DNA of 64,000 nt from Isoetes taiwanensis (GCA_021234155.1 JAJEKV010000052.1:188559-252558), one strand, 5' to 3'; positions 12,487 to 23,832 are shown, numbered from the stretch's first letter. A program made the numbers and translations. Notes: generated from the sequence alone by a model not told the origin.

Positions 12487-13960
12487 TGTGACGTTCCAAG
12501 TATTTATACGTATAATGATAAATATCGACACGTCACCCCAAGATAGACACTTTACCATGGGGCATGGTAACCTAGGGGTTGACTTAAAAGGATTAAATTA
12601 GCTATGCTAATTTAATTTGTTAAAGATAATAACCTACATTTAAGGGATCATTATTTATAAAGGATAATTAAACTAATTATCCTTTGAAATACACCGCCAA
12701 AACCTCGGGTTGGCCAACATGGTGAATGCTATTTTGGACCCATAAGGTGGATCACCACCCCGTATCCACCATAATCGACCCGAAGCGAAGGCCTACCTTG
12801 GGATTGAGCCGAGCCACCTTGCCCAAATGCTTGCACCGTGGTGGATCGAGTCGAAGCATCGAAGTTTGAGGAAAAGGATGGAGGCACCAAACGATAACGG
12901 TCGAGCAAGAATACAAGTGGGTGGCTAGTATAGGTCGATATTCTAGGGTAGCCCTTTTGGGCACCTTGTGTGTTGTCTTGTATGTTCTCTGTATTTTTAT
13001 TCAGAGGAACTAACCCTTGGTTGAAAAGGTAAGTTTCTCTTTATATTTTGATTCGGTTTTGCTCTCAAAGGATGAATTGATAGTTCTTTGTTTTAACACT
13101 CGCAGATGGGGATTATCGAGGGTAGAGACCTCGAGCCCATATATTGTATTATACTCCTAGATAAAAGCCATATTATCCCAATATTGCGACTGTGCACAAG
13201 AACCCCACTTAGGGTCATAAGATGCTATGATGCTTGGCTTGCCAGATGAGAACCTGATGGTGAAGTGGAGGTGGGGTCTTTTGCGAACATAAAAGGCTCA
13301 CGAGACTCTTGAGCTAGACCACGATGGCAGTCCGCGTGAGGGCGGGTATGGATGCGACCTCCCAGGTGGAAGGTGTGACGTGTGGGGCACCTTGCACTGA
13401 GTAGATTTAGAGGCCCGGGAAGTAAGTGAATGCAGGATCTGCGGGGCCGACGTCGCGACACGTATTCTCTAGCTTCGCCCATGGAGCCTTGTGAATCACA
13501 GAAGGGGCTAACTGCGACACGCACTCTCATCCCGGACAGGGAGCCATGAACCTGGGTAAAGAGGCTCAGTGGTGATGCCACCGAGCCGCGTCTCTGGGAA
13601 AAGCTATAATGACGCCATGGCATGACCCATAAAGTGTGCCTGGGAGGGGGCCCGGATGGAGTGGACAACCCTAGCCAATGTTCTGCGTTCAAGCCATGTC
13701 AAGATTAAATGCTGATCTCTTGAGGCCCTGGTGAGCCGATTGATCCTCATAGATGCGACAGGGGTGGGAACCATGGGTTTGGGGTGTTTCTTAGGTTTAG
13801 ATGCATATTCTTTGCCGTTGGTATTTGGATGGATATGCCACCCTTAGGTGGTGGTTATTTATGTATGATTTATCTTTGTGTGCTAACCCTTGTATTCCAG
13901 CTTCCTTGTGTGGCTAGAGCCCCATTGGCGTGGGCAGGAATATTGTCGTGTCCTTCTTTA
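12487..13960 (+). repeat. 3' LTR of element B (right end uncertain)
   Basis: The LTR starts TGTGACGTTCC at 12487 just after the polypurine tract. Its right end cannot be fixed because the 5' LTR is outside the window. A matching ...CA end could lie anywhere between about 13.2 and 13.96 kb. The 155-aa minus-strand frame at 13225-13692 falls within it and resembles no protein family. Sequence character changes at about 14000, where the pyrimidine tract begins. Confidence 0.55.
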
Positions 13961-13979
13961 GGGCATCGTATTATAGGTG

Positions 13980-15077
13980 GCTTGAAGGCAAGCGGAGGAG
14001 CCTGCTCATCCCCTTTCCTCCCTCCTTTCTCTCTTTATTTTTTTCTCTTCTCTCCTTCTTTTCTCTTCCTCTTTTCCCCATGCCCTTTTTCCCTTTTGCC
14101 CCTCCCCTCGCTTTTTCCCTTTCCATCCCTTCTTCCCTCCCTTTTTCTCTTTCCTTTTTTTTCGGGTCCTTTTTCCCTTCCTTTTTTCTCCTTTCCCCAC
14201 CTTTTTCCTCTTCCCCTTTCCCAGTGTTCCTTTTCACTCCCTCCTCCTCTCCCTTTTTCCCTTTTTTCCCTTTCCCTTTTCCTTTTCCTTTTCCTTTTCC
14301 CTTCCCTTCTCTCTACCCTTTTCCTCATCCCCTTTTTCCCTTCCCTTTTACTCCTGTGCTCACCCTTTCCCTCTTCTCCTTTTCATAGTGTCCTTTTTTC
14401 CTTTATTTTCTCTCTTTCTTTTCCTTTCTCTTTTTTGTGCTCTTTTCCATTTCCTTTTCCTTTTTACCCGTGCCTTTTTGCCTTTCACTTTGCCCTTTTC
14501 TCCTCCCTTTTCCTCCTTTCCCCACCTTTTTCCTCTTCCCCTTTCCCAGTGTTCCTTTTCACTCCCTCCTCCTCCCCCTTTCTTTTGCCTTTCCCTTTCC
14601 CTTTTCTTTCCTTTTCCCTTTTCCTTTTCCCTTCCCTCCTCTCTACCCTTTTCCTCATCCCCTTTTCAACTTCCCTTTTACTCCTATCCTCATCCTTTCC
14701 ATCTTCTACTTTTCGTAGTGTCATTTTTTGCTTTATTTTCCTTTGCTCTTTTCGCTTTCCTTTTTCTCTTTCTTTCTTTCCCTTTTACCCGTGCCTTTTT
14801 GCCTTTCACTTTGCCCTTTTCTCCTCCCTTTTCCCTTTCCTCTTCAGACATTAGAGCATGGCAATCAATCATGAATGCAATTGGATGGCCCAAATTAGGG
14901 TTTCATTCATGACATACTTGCTATAACATTATAAAATCAGACATTAGAGCATGGCCAATCATAATGGTGGAAAGTCGTGCGATAAATCTCGGCCTCTGAA
15001 TGCAATTGGATGATCTCAACCGTCCAAATTAGGGTTTCATTCATGACATACTTACGCTATAACATTATAATATAAGA
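13980..15077 (-). mobile_element. Helitron-like element with pyrimidine tract (minus strand)
   Basis: The right boundary at 15077 reads on the minus strand TCTTATATTATAATGTTATA, preceded by A. This is the same 5' terminus as the complete Helitron at 57709, and the next about 130 bp match that element (phrases 'agtcgtgc', 'ccaaattagggtttcat' and 'gcatgg.caatca'). The interior then becomes a pure pyrimidine tract (14006-14846), as in the 57.7 kb copy in the opposite orientation. The subterminal block is partly repeated (about 14846-14936 and 14937-15077). No clear CTRR end with hairpin was found at the left, so the left limit is approximate. Confidence 0.65.
14006..14846. repeat. Homopyrimidine tract, about 840 bp
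   Basis: The plus strand is almost entirely C and T in irregular ttcc, cctttt and tccct words, with rare interrupting G or A. Three sub-blocks repeat at about 14200-14345 and 14515-14680 ('ctccttttccccacctttttcc', 'cagtgttccttttcactcc'). The long Phe/Pro/Ser/Leu frames here (for example 356 aa from 13784) are artefacts of composition. Confidence 0.95.
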
Positions 15078-18000
15078 TATAAGATTAAGATGGAAGGTTC
15101 ATATACAGGTTGCTAGTGGTTCATGCCATAATAAATGAAGAGTTTCTGGAAGATGATGAAGTTATAGCTCTTAGGGTATTGTGCACTAAGATAAAGAAAT
15201 AATAGTTGTGGCTGCAACTGGAGATATATTTGTTGTAAGTGTATGTACTTCTCGAGCATAAATCTTTTCAATAGGGCATAAATCTTTTCAATAGGATATC
15301 TACAATACTTGAAAATAGTTCAAATGAACTTGTCAAACATGGACATCTTGTTTATAAGATGAGTCAAAAGTTAAAATGTGCAAAGACAGGCAATATATGC
15401 AAAACATGATAGGCAATATAGTCAAAACATGGGCTTTCATAATGTGTATACTGCCTTTGTTGTGATGTGTTGTCCTAAATATCAAGCAAATACTTAATCC
15501 AACCCACTACATTGTGCTTTGTCAACGTCAAAATTACTTATCGTGCATCTGCACAACACTCTTGCATGAAAGCGAAATTTCTCATTGAGCAATTGTCTAT
15601 ATGAGCACAGCATAAAATCCTCCAGCTACATGTGAATATAATAACATATACACTACAAAGAGCTCAAATGTTTCTAAATTTTAATCTTGCTTCGCCAATC
15701 AACTTCGAAAATATGTTTATAAGGAAGCTCTAAGAATTTTTGTTTAAGAATAGACAACGAGAGCATGACAATGCCTCCATTTGGATGGAACTCTAAACAT
15801 CATATTGGTTTAAACCACAGGATCAGTTCCTTATTTCATAATAGACACAAAGCATGAATTTGCCTCTATTTGAACAAAACTCTGAGCATCATCATGGTCC
15901 AAATGCCACATGGACTACATATTTCAGCTCAAATTAACAATATATACATTAAACCATCTATTTATTTTGGTAGACTTTGTATTTTTGGTCGTGTTTCTCT
16001 TAGCCATGCATCTTCCACTGCTTTCAGCTGAGATCCAGTAGTCCTTTTACAGTTGCTTCGGTCATTACAGAAATCAAACAACGGTTCTTTTAATGCAAGA
16101 TTTGATGGGCCTAATATGAAACAATGATCTCTAGGATTGTTCAACCACCATGAGAATTTATGAGAATTTATTGAAGACATAGCCTGTCGAATCTAGTGTA
16201 CAAAACTTTGAAAACTGCATTGAATTCGGTTTTCCAGAATGTGTAAAAAAATAAGATTAGATTGGCTATAATCTCTTCTCATAAGCTTATGAGAAGCCTA
16301 TGAATTTTATGCTCATAAGCTAGTTAACCACCAGCAAATGCAAGGGTCAACTCGTTGAAAACATTCGTGTTCGATTATAGCTGCTACAACAGTTAATAGA
16401 ACAGTTTATATGTTATGATGCTTCATGTTATATACACGTTGTTGGGCCTTTCACCTGCAAACACAGTAACATTATACAAAAATTATGACACATGATATAA
16501 TTAAAATAATGTTAAATCACAATTCAGATGTTGGTAATATGAGAAACAAACCTGTATATAGGGATAAATATTTGCTCTAGCTTCATCCCCATAAGCGTCG
16601 AATCACATTGAGAAAAGTTTCTAGCAATAAAAGTTTCTACAACGGTTCGTGTGAGTTTCCAACAAAAATACCCTTGCATGCGGACCATTCTAGATCTATT
16701 GTTCTTGCCCACATGAACCATCTTAGTTCATGTATCTCCTACTGCTTATTATTATTCATCAAAGCAACATAAGTAGAATTCTCCTAATGTATCATCTCCC
16801 TTCAAGAGTACACTTGGATATTTCCATGTGATTGCAGAAGTAGTCTCCACTTGCGTCCATATTTTTTATTTATTCCCATCACAAAGCCCTCTTTTTGTGA
16901 TAAAGTATAAATGCCTTCAAGACCCTGTGCATTACCTGCATATCAATTCTGGACGATAGAATACTTTATCTCCAAGAGTTTGCTGGGCAGATGTTCAGAA
17001 TCGAAGGTACCTTAACTTTGCATCATCTAGCAATGAATAGGAAAGATTAAGTTGTATCATATAGACCTAAGCAAGCACTACAGATCTTTAAGATCTGAAT
17101 AATATGTGTCTGCCACAACCTGGTATATGCAGCTAGGTTTAACTTCCAAGCTATTTTTCCAACACTCTACATGTATAGCTTCGTCATCAATATCATATCC
17201 CTCTGAAATATAAACACTAAGTTCACCATGGAGGAGTTTTCCAGCAAAACTCTATGCAGGTCCATCAATATTTGAGTTTATTGAATATGTGCCAGGGCTA
17301 GAGGTCTCTGGTATATGGCAGTTCACTGCAGCTCTGTCTATTGAAGCCCTGGATCTGGAGAGAGTCTTTTGCCATTTGAGGGTTGATTAAGGTATTACCT
17401 TTGCTTGTAGAATTTCAGGAATTGCCAAGTCCTTGCAGCTCTCCAAATAAATATTAAGCATGTTCTCCAGGGTAAACGCACGTAGCTGGGGGGCATTTTC
17501 GCGAAATCCAAGCATAGCACCCCCTTAATGAATCTTTTTTTTTTTTTATCTTTTTTTTTAGAAGTCCGTTTGGGCTGAAATTTTATATTCTAAGGCGAAA
17601 CATAAATGCGTGTTAGAGAAAAATATCCAATTTTTTTTTTTTTTCAAAATACAAAGAAAATAGTCTTTAAAGCATAGCACAAGCACCCTGTGTCGCCGAC
17701 ATAAAAAGTGTTCCCCACCATTGTGGTTAGACCCTCCATCTAAGAACTTTTCCATGAACCAGTTCACTTTGAATGATTTCTGCAAAGATTTGAAAGCACA
17801 TTGTTTTGCTATTAACCTACTGCTTCAGAATTTGGGCGAAATACAACACCCTAAATCCTAAAAATTTCATGGAAAAATGTGATGGAAACACTGCTCTGTT
17901 TCAAGAAACCATGGAAACATTGGTATTTATCTTCTTACAGTTAATGAAGAAACAAAGAAATAAAGAAATGTTACTTCATGTCGAACTTAGGATCGGATGC
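15078..18000. other. AT-rich DNA, no gene recognised
   Basis: No supported gene in about 2.9 kb. Seen here: a 20-bp direct duplication at about 15258-15297 ('gcataaatcttttcaatagg' style), a perfect 22-bp palindrome centred on AAGCTT at 16275-16296, and two T runs at 17528-17545 and 17629-17643. Short frames at 15962-16180 and 16524-16721 (minus) resemble exon pieces but match nothing I recognise. Confidence 0.6.
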
Positions 18001-18014
18001 ATGCCCGATTGCTT

Positions 18015-18112
18015 CACGCAAATCCGATGTTCAAGCTCTGAATGCCAATTTTGAAGCTGCTGAACAGGCTCAGAAAGATTTTGTACATGATGGCATCTTT
18101 GCGCAGCTTTAG
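18015..18112 (+). pseudogene. Exon-like fragment, unrecognised
   Basis: In one frame the segment reads ASRKSDVQALNANFEAAEQA, then QKDFVHDGIFAQL and a stop, a helical, exon-like peptide unlike the surrounding AT-rich DNA. It lies just upstream of two identifiable gene fragments, so it may be part of the same captured cargo. I cannot name the parent gene. Confidence 0.3.
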
Positions 18113-18198
18113 AACAACACGTTTTGCCTCCTCGTTTAGCTTCTGAAGCACCTTAGACCCTATCCAAATCATTTAAGGTGCTACCAATCTGGTTATGA

Positions 18199-18447
18199 AT
18201 TATGAACGATATATCAAACCTTCAAGCCTTCAAACCTTATCAAAACTTCAGGTTTCAATCCATAGATACAGAGAAATTTCTGGAATTTCTCAAGCAGCAC
18301 TTGCTAGGGATTGAGGGAAAGGTTGATTTGCAAGAGTGGGTGTATGGAATTGGTATTCCTTCTGATGCAGAGAAACCTAAATCTGCTATTCTAGAGACAT
18401 TTCTAAACCTTGTGGAAGAGTTTAAGCTGCTAGAATCAGGGACATAA
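18199..18447 (+). pseudogene. Fragment of leukotriene-A4-hydrolase-type aminopeptidase
   Basis: The frame 18202-18447 contains FQSIDTEKFLEFLKQHLLGI, followed by EGKVDLQEWVYGIGIPSDAE. This matches the C-terminal helical domain of plant LTA4H-like M1 aminopeptidases (SIDTE.FLEFLK...DL..W..G.GIP.D). Only about 80 residues of a protein of more than 600 are present. The zinc-binding HExxH site belongs to other exons and is absent. The piece ends at a stop after LLESGT. It is therefore a gene fragment, not a gene. It lies about 80 bp from a TFIIB fragment in the same orientation. Confidence 0.75.
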
Positions 18448-18524
18448 AAAGAGCAGTGGAACACCTACATGGATTCATTGAAAAACTGTGCTAAAAATTG
18501 GCAAGCTCAAGAGTGGCAGCAGGC

Positions 18525-18770
18525 CGATATCATAGGTTGGGGCTGATGTCCACTATTAAAGATATGGCTGATTATATTTACAAGAAAGTTGAGGACCTGA
18601 AGTTTATACGTGGGGAAAGTCAGGATGCCATTTTAACTGCTTGCCTCTACATAGTGTGTCGCCAAGAAGATAAACCCAGGACCTTTAAGGAGATACATTC
18701 TGTTGCAAATAGTGCCACAAAGAAAGAAATTGGTCGTGCAACTAACTTCATACATATCAACAGAAGGCGC
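18525..18770 (+). pseudogene. Fragment of transcription factor TFIIB
   Basis: The frame from 18498 encodes [20 protein letters not shown] and then [20 protein letters not shown], followed by [20 protein letters not shown]. This matches the first cyclin-like repeat of TFIIB (RLGLVATIKDRANEIYKKVED...[19 protein letters not shown]). In the family this core domain binds TBP and DNA. The N-terminal zinc ribbon and second cyclin repeat are missing, and the reading frame continues into unrelated sequence after about 18770. It is a single captured or retrocopied piece in the same orientation as the aminopeptidase fragment. Confidence 0.85.
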
Positions 18771-19084
18771 TTTTGTAAGATTTGCACACGAACGAACGGC
18801 TTCCAGATAAGTTTTCTGTTTCATTTTGAATCAAGGCAATGACCAATTCTGTTATCTTGGGGTAGCATATATTTTGATTTTAAGACATTGCATTTAGTAA
18901 AGACATTTTCTGGCATGTTAGTCACTTTAATTTGCTCTCTACTTTTCTCTAGTTTTGAGATTTCTTTAGTTCTTAAGTTTATAAAAGAGATCAAATATTT
19001 CTAGTTTATAACCGGCAACAAATTAGGGAATACAGCAGAGGATAGGGGCTGCATAGGCAAGGCAAATGCATTTGAGTAAAAAGT

Positions 19085-19350
19085 GGACGGAATACGTTAC
19101 GGGACAGAGAGGCTCAGCCTCCGCCGTACACCAGGATAGCGAGGGCTGGACCCACCAACTGGTAATCCGGACCACTATAAACTCCCGCCATAGAATAACA
19201 GCAAGCATGAAAAGACACAATGCATATGTATATAAGTGTGGTATTTGTAGTCAAAAAGAAGACTGGGATACGCTACGGATTGAGGGGTCTAACCCCCGCC
19301 GTAGGCCAGGATAGCGAGGGCACGACCCTCCAACTAGTTCCCGGATCACC
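19085..19350. repeat. Imperfect direct repeat, two copies
   Basis: Two blocks share 'ccgccgta..ccaggatagcgagggc', at about 19111-19152 and 19289-19330, each preceded by an 'atacg.tacgg' word and followed by 'caact' and 'ccgga'. The spacing is about 178 bp. Function unknown. Confidence 0.7.
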
Positions 19351-19359
19351 AAAATGACT

Positions 19360-20080
19360 GAAGGAGAGCCTAAAGGCTTTAATAAATAATAGCTTACAAG
19401 TGCTCTTACATCAAGTGCTTGAGGATGTGTTGCAGATTATGTGAAGACATCCATAGAATAATCAAAAACCATGTTTGGGACTCTACAAGAAGTTTTGCCA
19501 ACTGCAGAATGTCCAACAAAGTGGAACGGGGAATGGCACAATCAATTATGCTGCAGGCCTTCAAAAAAACTCGAAGATGAGAACGTTCACCTAATCAGGT
19601 ATAAATATAGATTGGCGCTTGTAAGCTATGAAATTGGATGGTTTCTTTGCACAATGCATCAGTTCTATCAACATAGTATATGCACGCTACGTATGAAATC
19701 AGGAAGTTTCTTTAGATGCTTTACATAAGGCAGCGACTACATAAGCTGGGGATTGTGTTAACATGGTGTAGTTAGAATATTTCAAGATGGTTTATAAACA
19801 CGGACCTTTGGACACGTGATATTATGTTGACAGTAATTACTACATATTCATAGCTCCGGATTGGAGCTCTAATCAGTACTAATAAGTTTAGTTTAAGGTT
19901 TTTGCAGCCTAACAATAATGGCGTGGGAAAAATCCAAAATCCAGAATGACGGAAAACAGATCTGATAATAATACTGTGCATTAGTGAGCCCATTACTATT
20001 AAGATTTTTCCTCGAAAACCCTTCGGGGCGGGGTTTTTTAATCCTGATAGTAATCGTCACTAATGTAGCCCATGTCATAG
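19360..20080. other. No gene recognised
   Basis: Only short frames with no family resemblance are present. The block from 20085 onward is the 3' end of a LINE. Confidence 0.5.
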
Positions 20081-20084
20081 ACAG

Positions 20085-20345
20085 GGAAAGAGGGTTTGTA
20101 ATATGAACCGCACAAAAGCGGCTCATAAATCCCACACAAATTGTTCAGTTAAAAGCTGATTGATAATGACACACCTGTGTACGGCCTTGAAGCCGATCCA
20201 AAGCGGGGTGCCGGTATTAATAGGAAAAACTGAAGCCTTCAGAAAAGGCTACAATAGAAACCAGCATGATGTGCTAGTAGCACCCATCAGGGAGCTCGCC
20301 CATGTTACATAAGTCCACGGGCCTCAGGGCACAAGGGACAATAAT
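20085..20345 (+). mobile_element. 5'-truncated RTE/CR1-like LINE 3' end
   Basis: The plus strand here matches the minus strand of 55499-55750: both run from 'aaagaggg.tt.taatatgaa' (end of ORF) through 'ttaaaagctgat', 'ggt.ccggtattaatag' and 'gggcctcagggcac' to 'agggacaat'. It then ends in a short TATC-type microsatellite tail (20347-20360). A 5'-truncated copy with a conserved 3' end and microsatellite tail is typical of RTE-class LINEs. Confidence 0.75.
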
Positions 20346-20694
20346 GTATCTATCTATTAAAATTTTGGCTAGTTGTACCAGAGATCGTTAAAAACAACAA
20401 CTGGTGGCGTAGATATAGCTTATGGCATGGTGCAACGGCCATGGCATAGGCATCAGATCCTCGTGCTTGGATGAAAGGAAAAGGACTGATAGAACCTGTA
20501 GGCATTCGTTCCGTTCTTGGAAATTGCTCTATATCCGTTCAAAAAATAGATGAAGAGACTGATGAAATGTTCAATGCAAGATCCAGCCATCTACTCGCTG
20601 TTCGGCCAAAAACATTGTGCACGATCCACCTATTCCATAGCAATGACCGTATTAAGCAACGAAGCAGAGCAACACCCGAACCCTAATACGTCCA

Positions 20695-20835
20695 AACTTT
20701 TTTTTTTGCATAATCTAGACCATTTAATTGGCGTGGATCTCAACCGTTCAAATTAGGGCCACCTTTTTTTTGCATAATCTGGATCGTTTAATTTGCGTGG
20801 ATCTCAGCCGTCCAAATTAGGGCTGGATCCACGAC
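20695..20835. repeat. Tandem copies of a Helitron-like subterminal block
   Basis: A segment of about 63 bp with 'tttttttgcataatct' and 'gcgtggatctca.ccgt.caaattaggg' occurs twice, at about 20697-20759 and 20764-20824. The same 'ctca.ccgtccaaattaggg' phrase is found in the Helitron-like end at 15010-15040, which suggests a decayed minus-strand member of that family. Confidence 0.6.
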
Positions 20836-20857
20836 ACTAAAACATTATCTCTAATCC

Positions 20858-20960
20858 TCCTATATTATAAAACCGTGGCGTCTGTCCGTCCGCCTGATCG
20901 ACGGCCGAGATCGTCCCAATGTCCCTCCGCCCCGATCGACGGCCCAGATCTATCCGATTA
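20858..20960 (+). mobile_element. Helitron-like 5' terminus (candidate)
   Basis: The sequence TCCTATATTATAAAACC at 20858 followed by 'tctgtccgtccgcctgatcgacggcc' resembles plant Helitron 5' ends and the terminus at 56215. It is preceded by C rather than the expected A. A related 'gatcgacgg...gatggcccagattgcgccacg' block recurs at 22270-22335. No matching 3' end was identified. Confidence 0.4.
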
Positions 20961-20989
20961 TATCAATGGCCCATATTGCGCCACGTGAC

Positions 20990-22450
20990 CATTAAAATTG
21001 TCAATGAAAGGGTTTTATTTAAATGTAACATTTCATTTCACGTGACCGTGCTGGCATTGCTTCGATGCAATAGGGCGCCAAAGTTGCACAACAGGAAAGA
21101 AATAAGAACCGGTTCCAGCAGATTAAACGAACCCAATGAAGAATTCATGCGATTATATCGAATGGATAGAAATCCAAACTGAAATGAGAGAATTGGTGGA
21201 AAAAAAGGAGAATCGGAAGCTTTTTTTTCAAGGATTATCTATAAAATGGATTAAACAGGTGGGGATTAAACAGGTGGACTTATGGCTTTGCAGGAATATG
21301 TAGCAAAATAACAGGGGGTTCCAGGGGGATTTGATATAGATATAATTTTGAAACCATAGACCATATCCCTAAAAAATTGGGGAAGAACAAAAACATAGAC
21401 CAAATAAAAAAAAAATATATTGGAGCTAGACATAAAGGGTCTTTTAGGACATTGAGTTATTTTAGTAGATGGCAAAGTATTTCCCTAAAAACTTAAGTGA
21501 AAATGTGATATACCATCAAAACCTTGCAAACTCAAGATTCGACATCTTAAAATCATAGGTGTCCCAAATCATAATTCGAAGAGAGGTGTCGGCAAATCAT
21601 GAGATGTTTGTGGTAAAAATCTTGACATGCTTCATTTGAACGATGTGTTGGTTGATGGAACATAACACGCCACCAAATAAACAAATATATGGAGCTAGAC
21701 ATCTTTAGGGTTGAAAGAATCGGAATGTGGGATGCAAGAGAGCCTTTTGCGCTAAGAAAAATCTTGACATGCTGCAAATAGGTGCACGGAATCAATAGGG
21801 TTGAAAGAATCGGATGCAAGAGAGCCTTCTGCTGAGAACACAGGCAAATAGGTGCACTCTTCTGACCATATGCTCCAATAAAACTTATTATTATTTCGTT
21901 CGTATAGTATTACATAGGTTTGAATTTGCACAAAGTAGCTTGATGACGGATTGTCGCAAGGGCAATGCTATCTTACTATTAAGAGGAGGTAGAAGTAATC
22001 TGACGGCAGCACCTGTTAGTTGAAAATGAAAAAACTGTTAATCCTAAGCACTTACGATTTGTGAAATATATTCATGGGAACGTATTGTTTGTTTGAGGTA
22101 GACGATTTATGAGTCTGTGCTTATGGAAGAAAGGCATGATCTAGTTCTGTCATTTTATTGATGGTTTCCATTTCATGATAGATGCATTTTGAGCAGGCAT
22201 CTATATGTAAATGAACATCTACGCCTATAGTTTTGTGCAGCCAAAACTTGCATAATCTACTTACTTAAAACGATCGACGGGCTAGATCACACCACATTTT
22301 GCCTTTCCAACCGATGGCCCAGATTGCGCCACGGGTGCATATTTTTGGCTGAAAAGACACGAATGTAAATGTGCCGTGTGGATAAAACAAAACCCTGGTG
22401 GCTAAAAAATTGTCGGATCTCTGCCCGCGGGATTGGTTTAGAGCACTGGA
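20990..22450. other. No gene recognised
   Basis: AT-rich DNA with short frames only. A duplicated 'gggttgaaagaatcgga.gtgggatgcaagagagcctt' phrase occurs at 21710-21745 and again near 21799-21830. The block 22270-22335 repeats part of 20930-20990. Confidence 0.5.
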
Positions 22451-22474
22451 TTCTACTCGACATTTGCTCCTTCT

Positions 22475-22566
22475 TCTGCGCGCTGCCATACGTAAGGTAC
22501 AGACTTTCCTGTAATTTACAGCTTTCTTGTTTAATACAACAAACGAGAAGTTACAGAAATGCATGA
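22475..22566. repeat. Dispersed repeat also found upstream of UGT copies
   Basis: The phrase 'gcgctgccatacgtaaggtacagactt.cctgtaatttacagctttc' also occurs at about 32775, 33045 (shorter), 34438 and, decayed, 42135. Here it lies beside the 3' end of a transposase gene, so it is not UGT-specific. Confidence 0.75.
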
Positions 22567-23832
22567 TGAAATGACTATGGGTGTGTGACCACCAATGCTG
22601 ATTGGGGGTTGGCTGGAAGGCACATAGTCCAGTTCAGTTGCACCATCATGTGCTTGAGTAGCACCTTCACAGACAATCCTTCTGCCCAATCTAACCCTCC
22701 TTCTATTTAGGAACTCCAACCTTCTCTTCTTGGCTTCCATATCTGTGGGCCTTTGAGTGTTGAAGATGGATGCCACTCTTGAATGGCCATGTGGATACAT
22801 GAATTCTCTGAACCTCTTGGTCCCAAGCCCAAATTCAGCTTTAGCTCTTTTCCTGCTCTCTCTTTCTTCCTTCCTAGCTTGGGCCCTTTTCTTCTCTTCT
22901 TCTCTCAATGCCCTCTTCTTAGCTGCCTCGATTTTCTTAGCTTTCAACCTCTCATTTTTCTCGAGTTCAGCCTGCACCCTCATGGCTTTCTCAAACCTGA
23001 GATTCTCACAAAAAGCAGCTGAGCTAATGTGAATGAAACCTGCCATGTCAGGATCCTTACCTCTCCTTCTCCCACCTTGTGATTGGAGTCCTATTGTCTC
23101 AACATGGCAGCCAGAAGGCTCTCCTCTCTGAAATATTGGCCTGGACAACTGGCTGCGCCCTTCATGTACAGGCTGAGCTATTGAATTCACTTCAGCAATC
23201 GGTCCCTCCATAATGTGCTGGAAACCACGGGCATTGGGAACATTGGGAGCGAGGTTGTAAACTTCACATCCCTTCATTCATATCAATATGTATGTCAACA
23301 CGAGAATCTTCTTCTAGATCCTCGTCATTACCCTCACCTTCTGGTTCACTCCCATCATCACTTGTATCGTGAGAGTTCCCTGCAATATGCTGAGACATGT
23401 AGCCTTTTAGTGCACATGCCATGCTGGTACTAGATGCCACCACCTTTGTGCTATCGAAGGGGTAAATGCCTATGGCCCTGAACCCTGCAATAAGGTTGTC
23501 AGATGTTAGCCCAATATGAATTGCCTTGAATATAACCTCAGCAATCTCTTCCCTCTTGGGCTCCAGCTTGCCCCTCATACACATCCATTCAGCCCTCAAT
23601 CTCTTGAAGGCTGCCTTGAATGGTGCAAAACAAACCACATCAATGGGTGGAGTTTGTGGGATGTGTGTGCTAGGAGCAGTGCAAAATGAATACCGAATTC
23701 TTTTGCTTCCACACATTCAACTCCGCATGGCTGCTGTGGCCATCCAGAAAAAATAGATGTGGATTTTTTGGGGACAGTCCTCCAGGTACCCTAGATCGGA
23801 AGTGTGTCACCATGACTTGAAAAGTTCAGTGG
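22567..23832 (-). pseudogene. Pogo/Tigger-like transposase, C-terminal part
   Basis: Two minus frames (23264-23716 and 22531-23277) plus a third frame at 23650-23800 hold the second half of a DDE transposase of the pogo/Jerky type. The third frame contains LFFLDGHSSH, the second catalytic aspartate motif, and then HIPQTPPIDVVCFAPFKAAF matches the family's LPPHTSHxLQPLDVxxFxPFKxxY block. After this comes a typical GFRAIGIYPFD motif. The C-terminal 248 residues hold a highly charged Lys/Arg/Glu/Ala coiled-coil-like stretch. The N-terminal half lies at 30177-31130, separated by the inserted LINE. Independent frameshifts exist near 23640-23720 and near 23810. These proteins cut and rejoin DNA at TA-flanked terminal repeats. 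Confidence 0.8.
23824..23832. repeat. LINE target-site duplication, left copy
   Basis: GTTCAGTGG occurs here and again at 30177-30185 just after the poly(A) tail of the LINE. It interrupts the transposase frame, which resumes on the other side. Confidence 0.8.

Noticed and set aside
13225-13692. 155-aa minus-strand frame
   Set aside because: It falls within the LTR of element B, matches no family, and is short for the local GC content.
13914-13945. CTAG with a weak GCCCC/TGGGC hairpin as the 3' end of the minus-strand Helitron
   Set aside because: The stem is imperfect and only one base from CTAG, unlike the 6-7 bp spacing at the other ends, so I left the left limit open.
13784-14912. Long Phe/Pro/Ser/Leu frames up to 356 aa on the plus strand
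   Set aside because: They lie in a near-pure pyrimidine tract where stop codons on this strand cannot occur in most phases. All phases give similar low-complexity peptides and there is no gene-like context.
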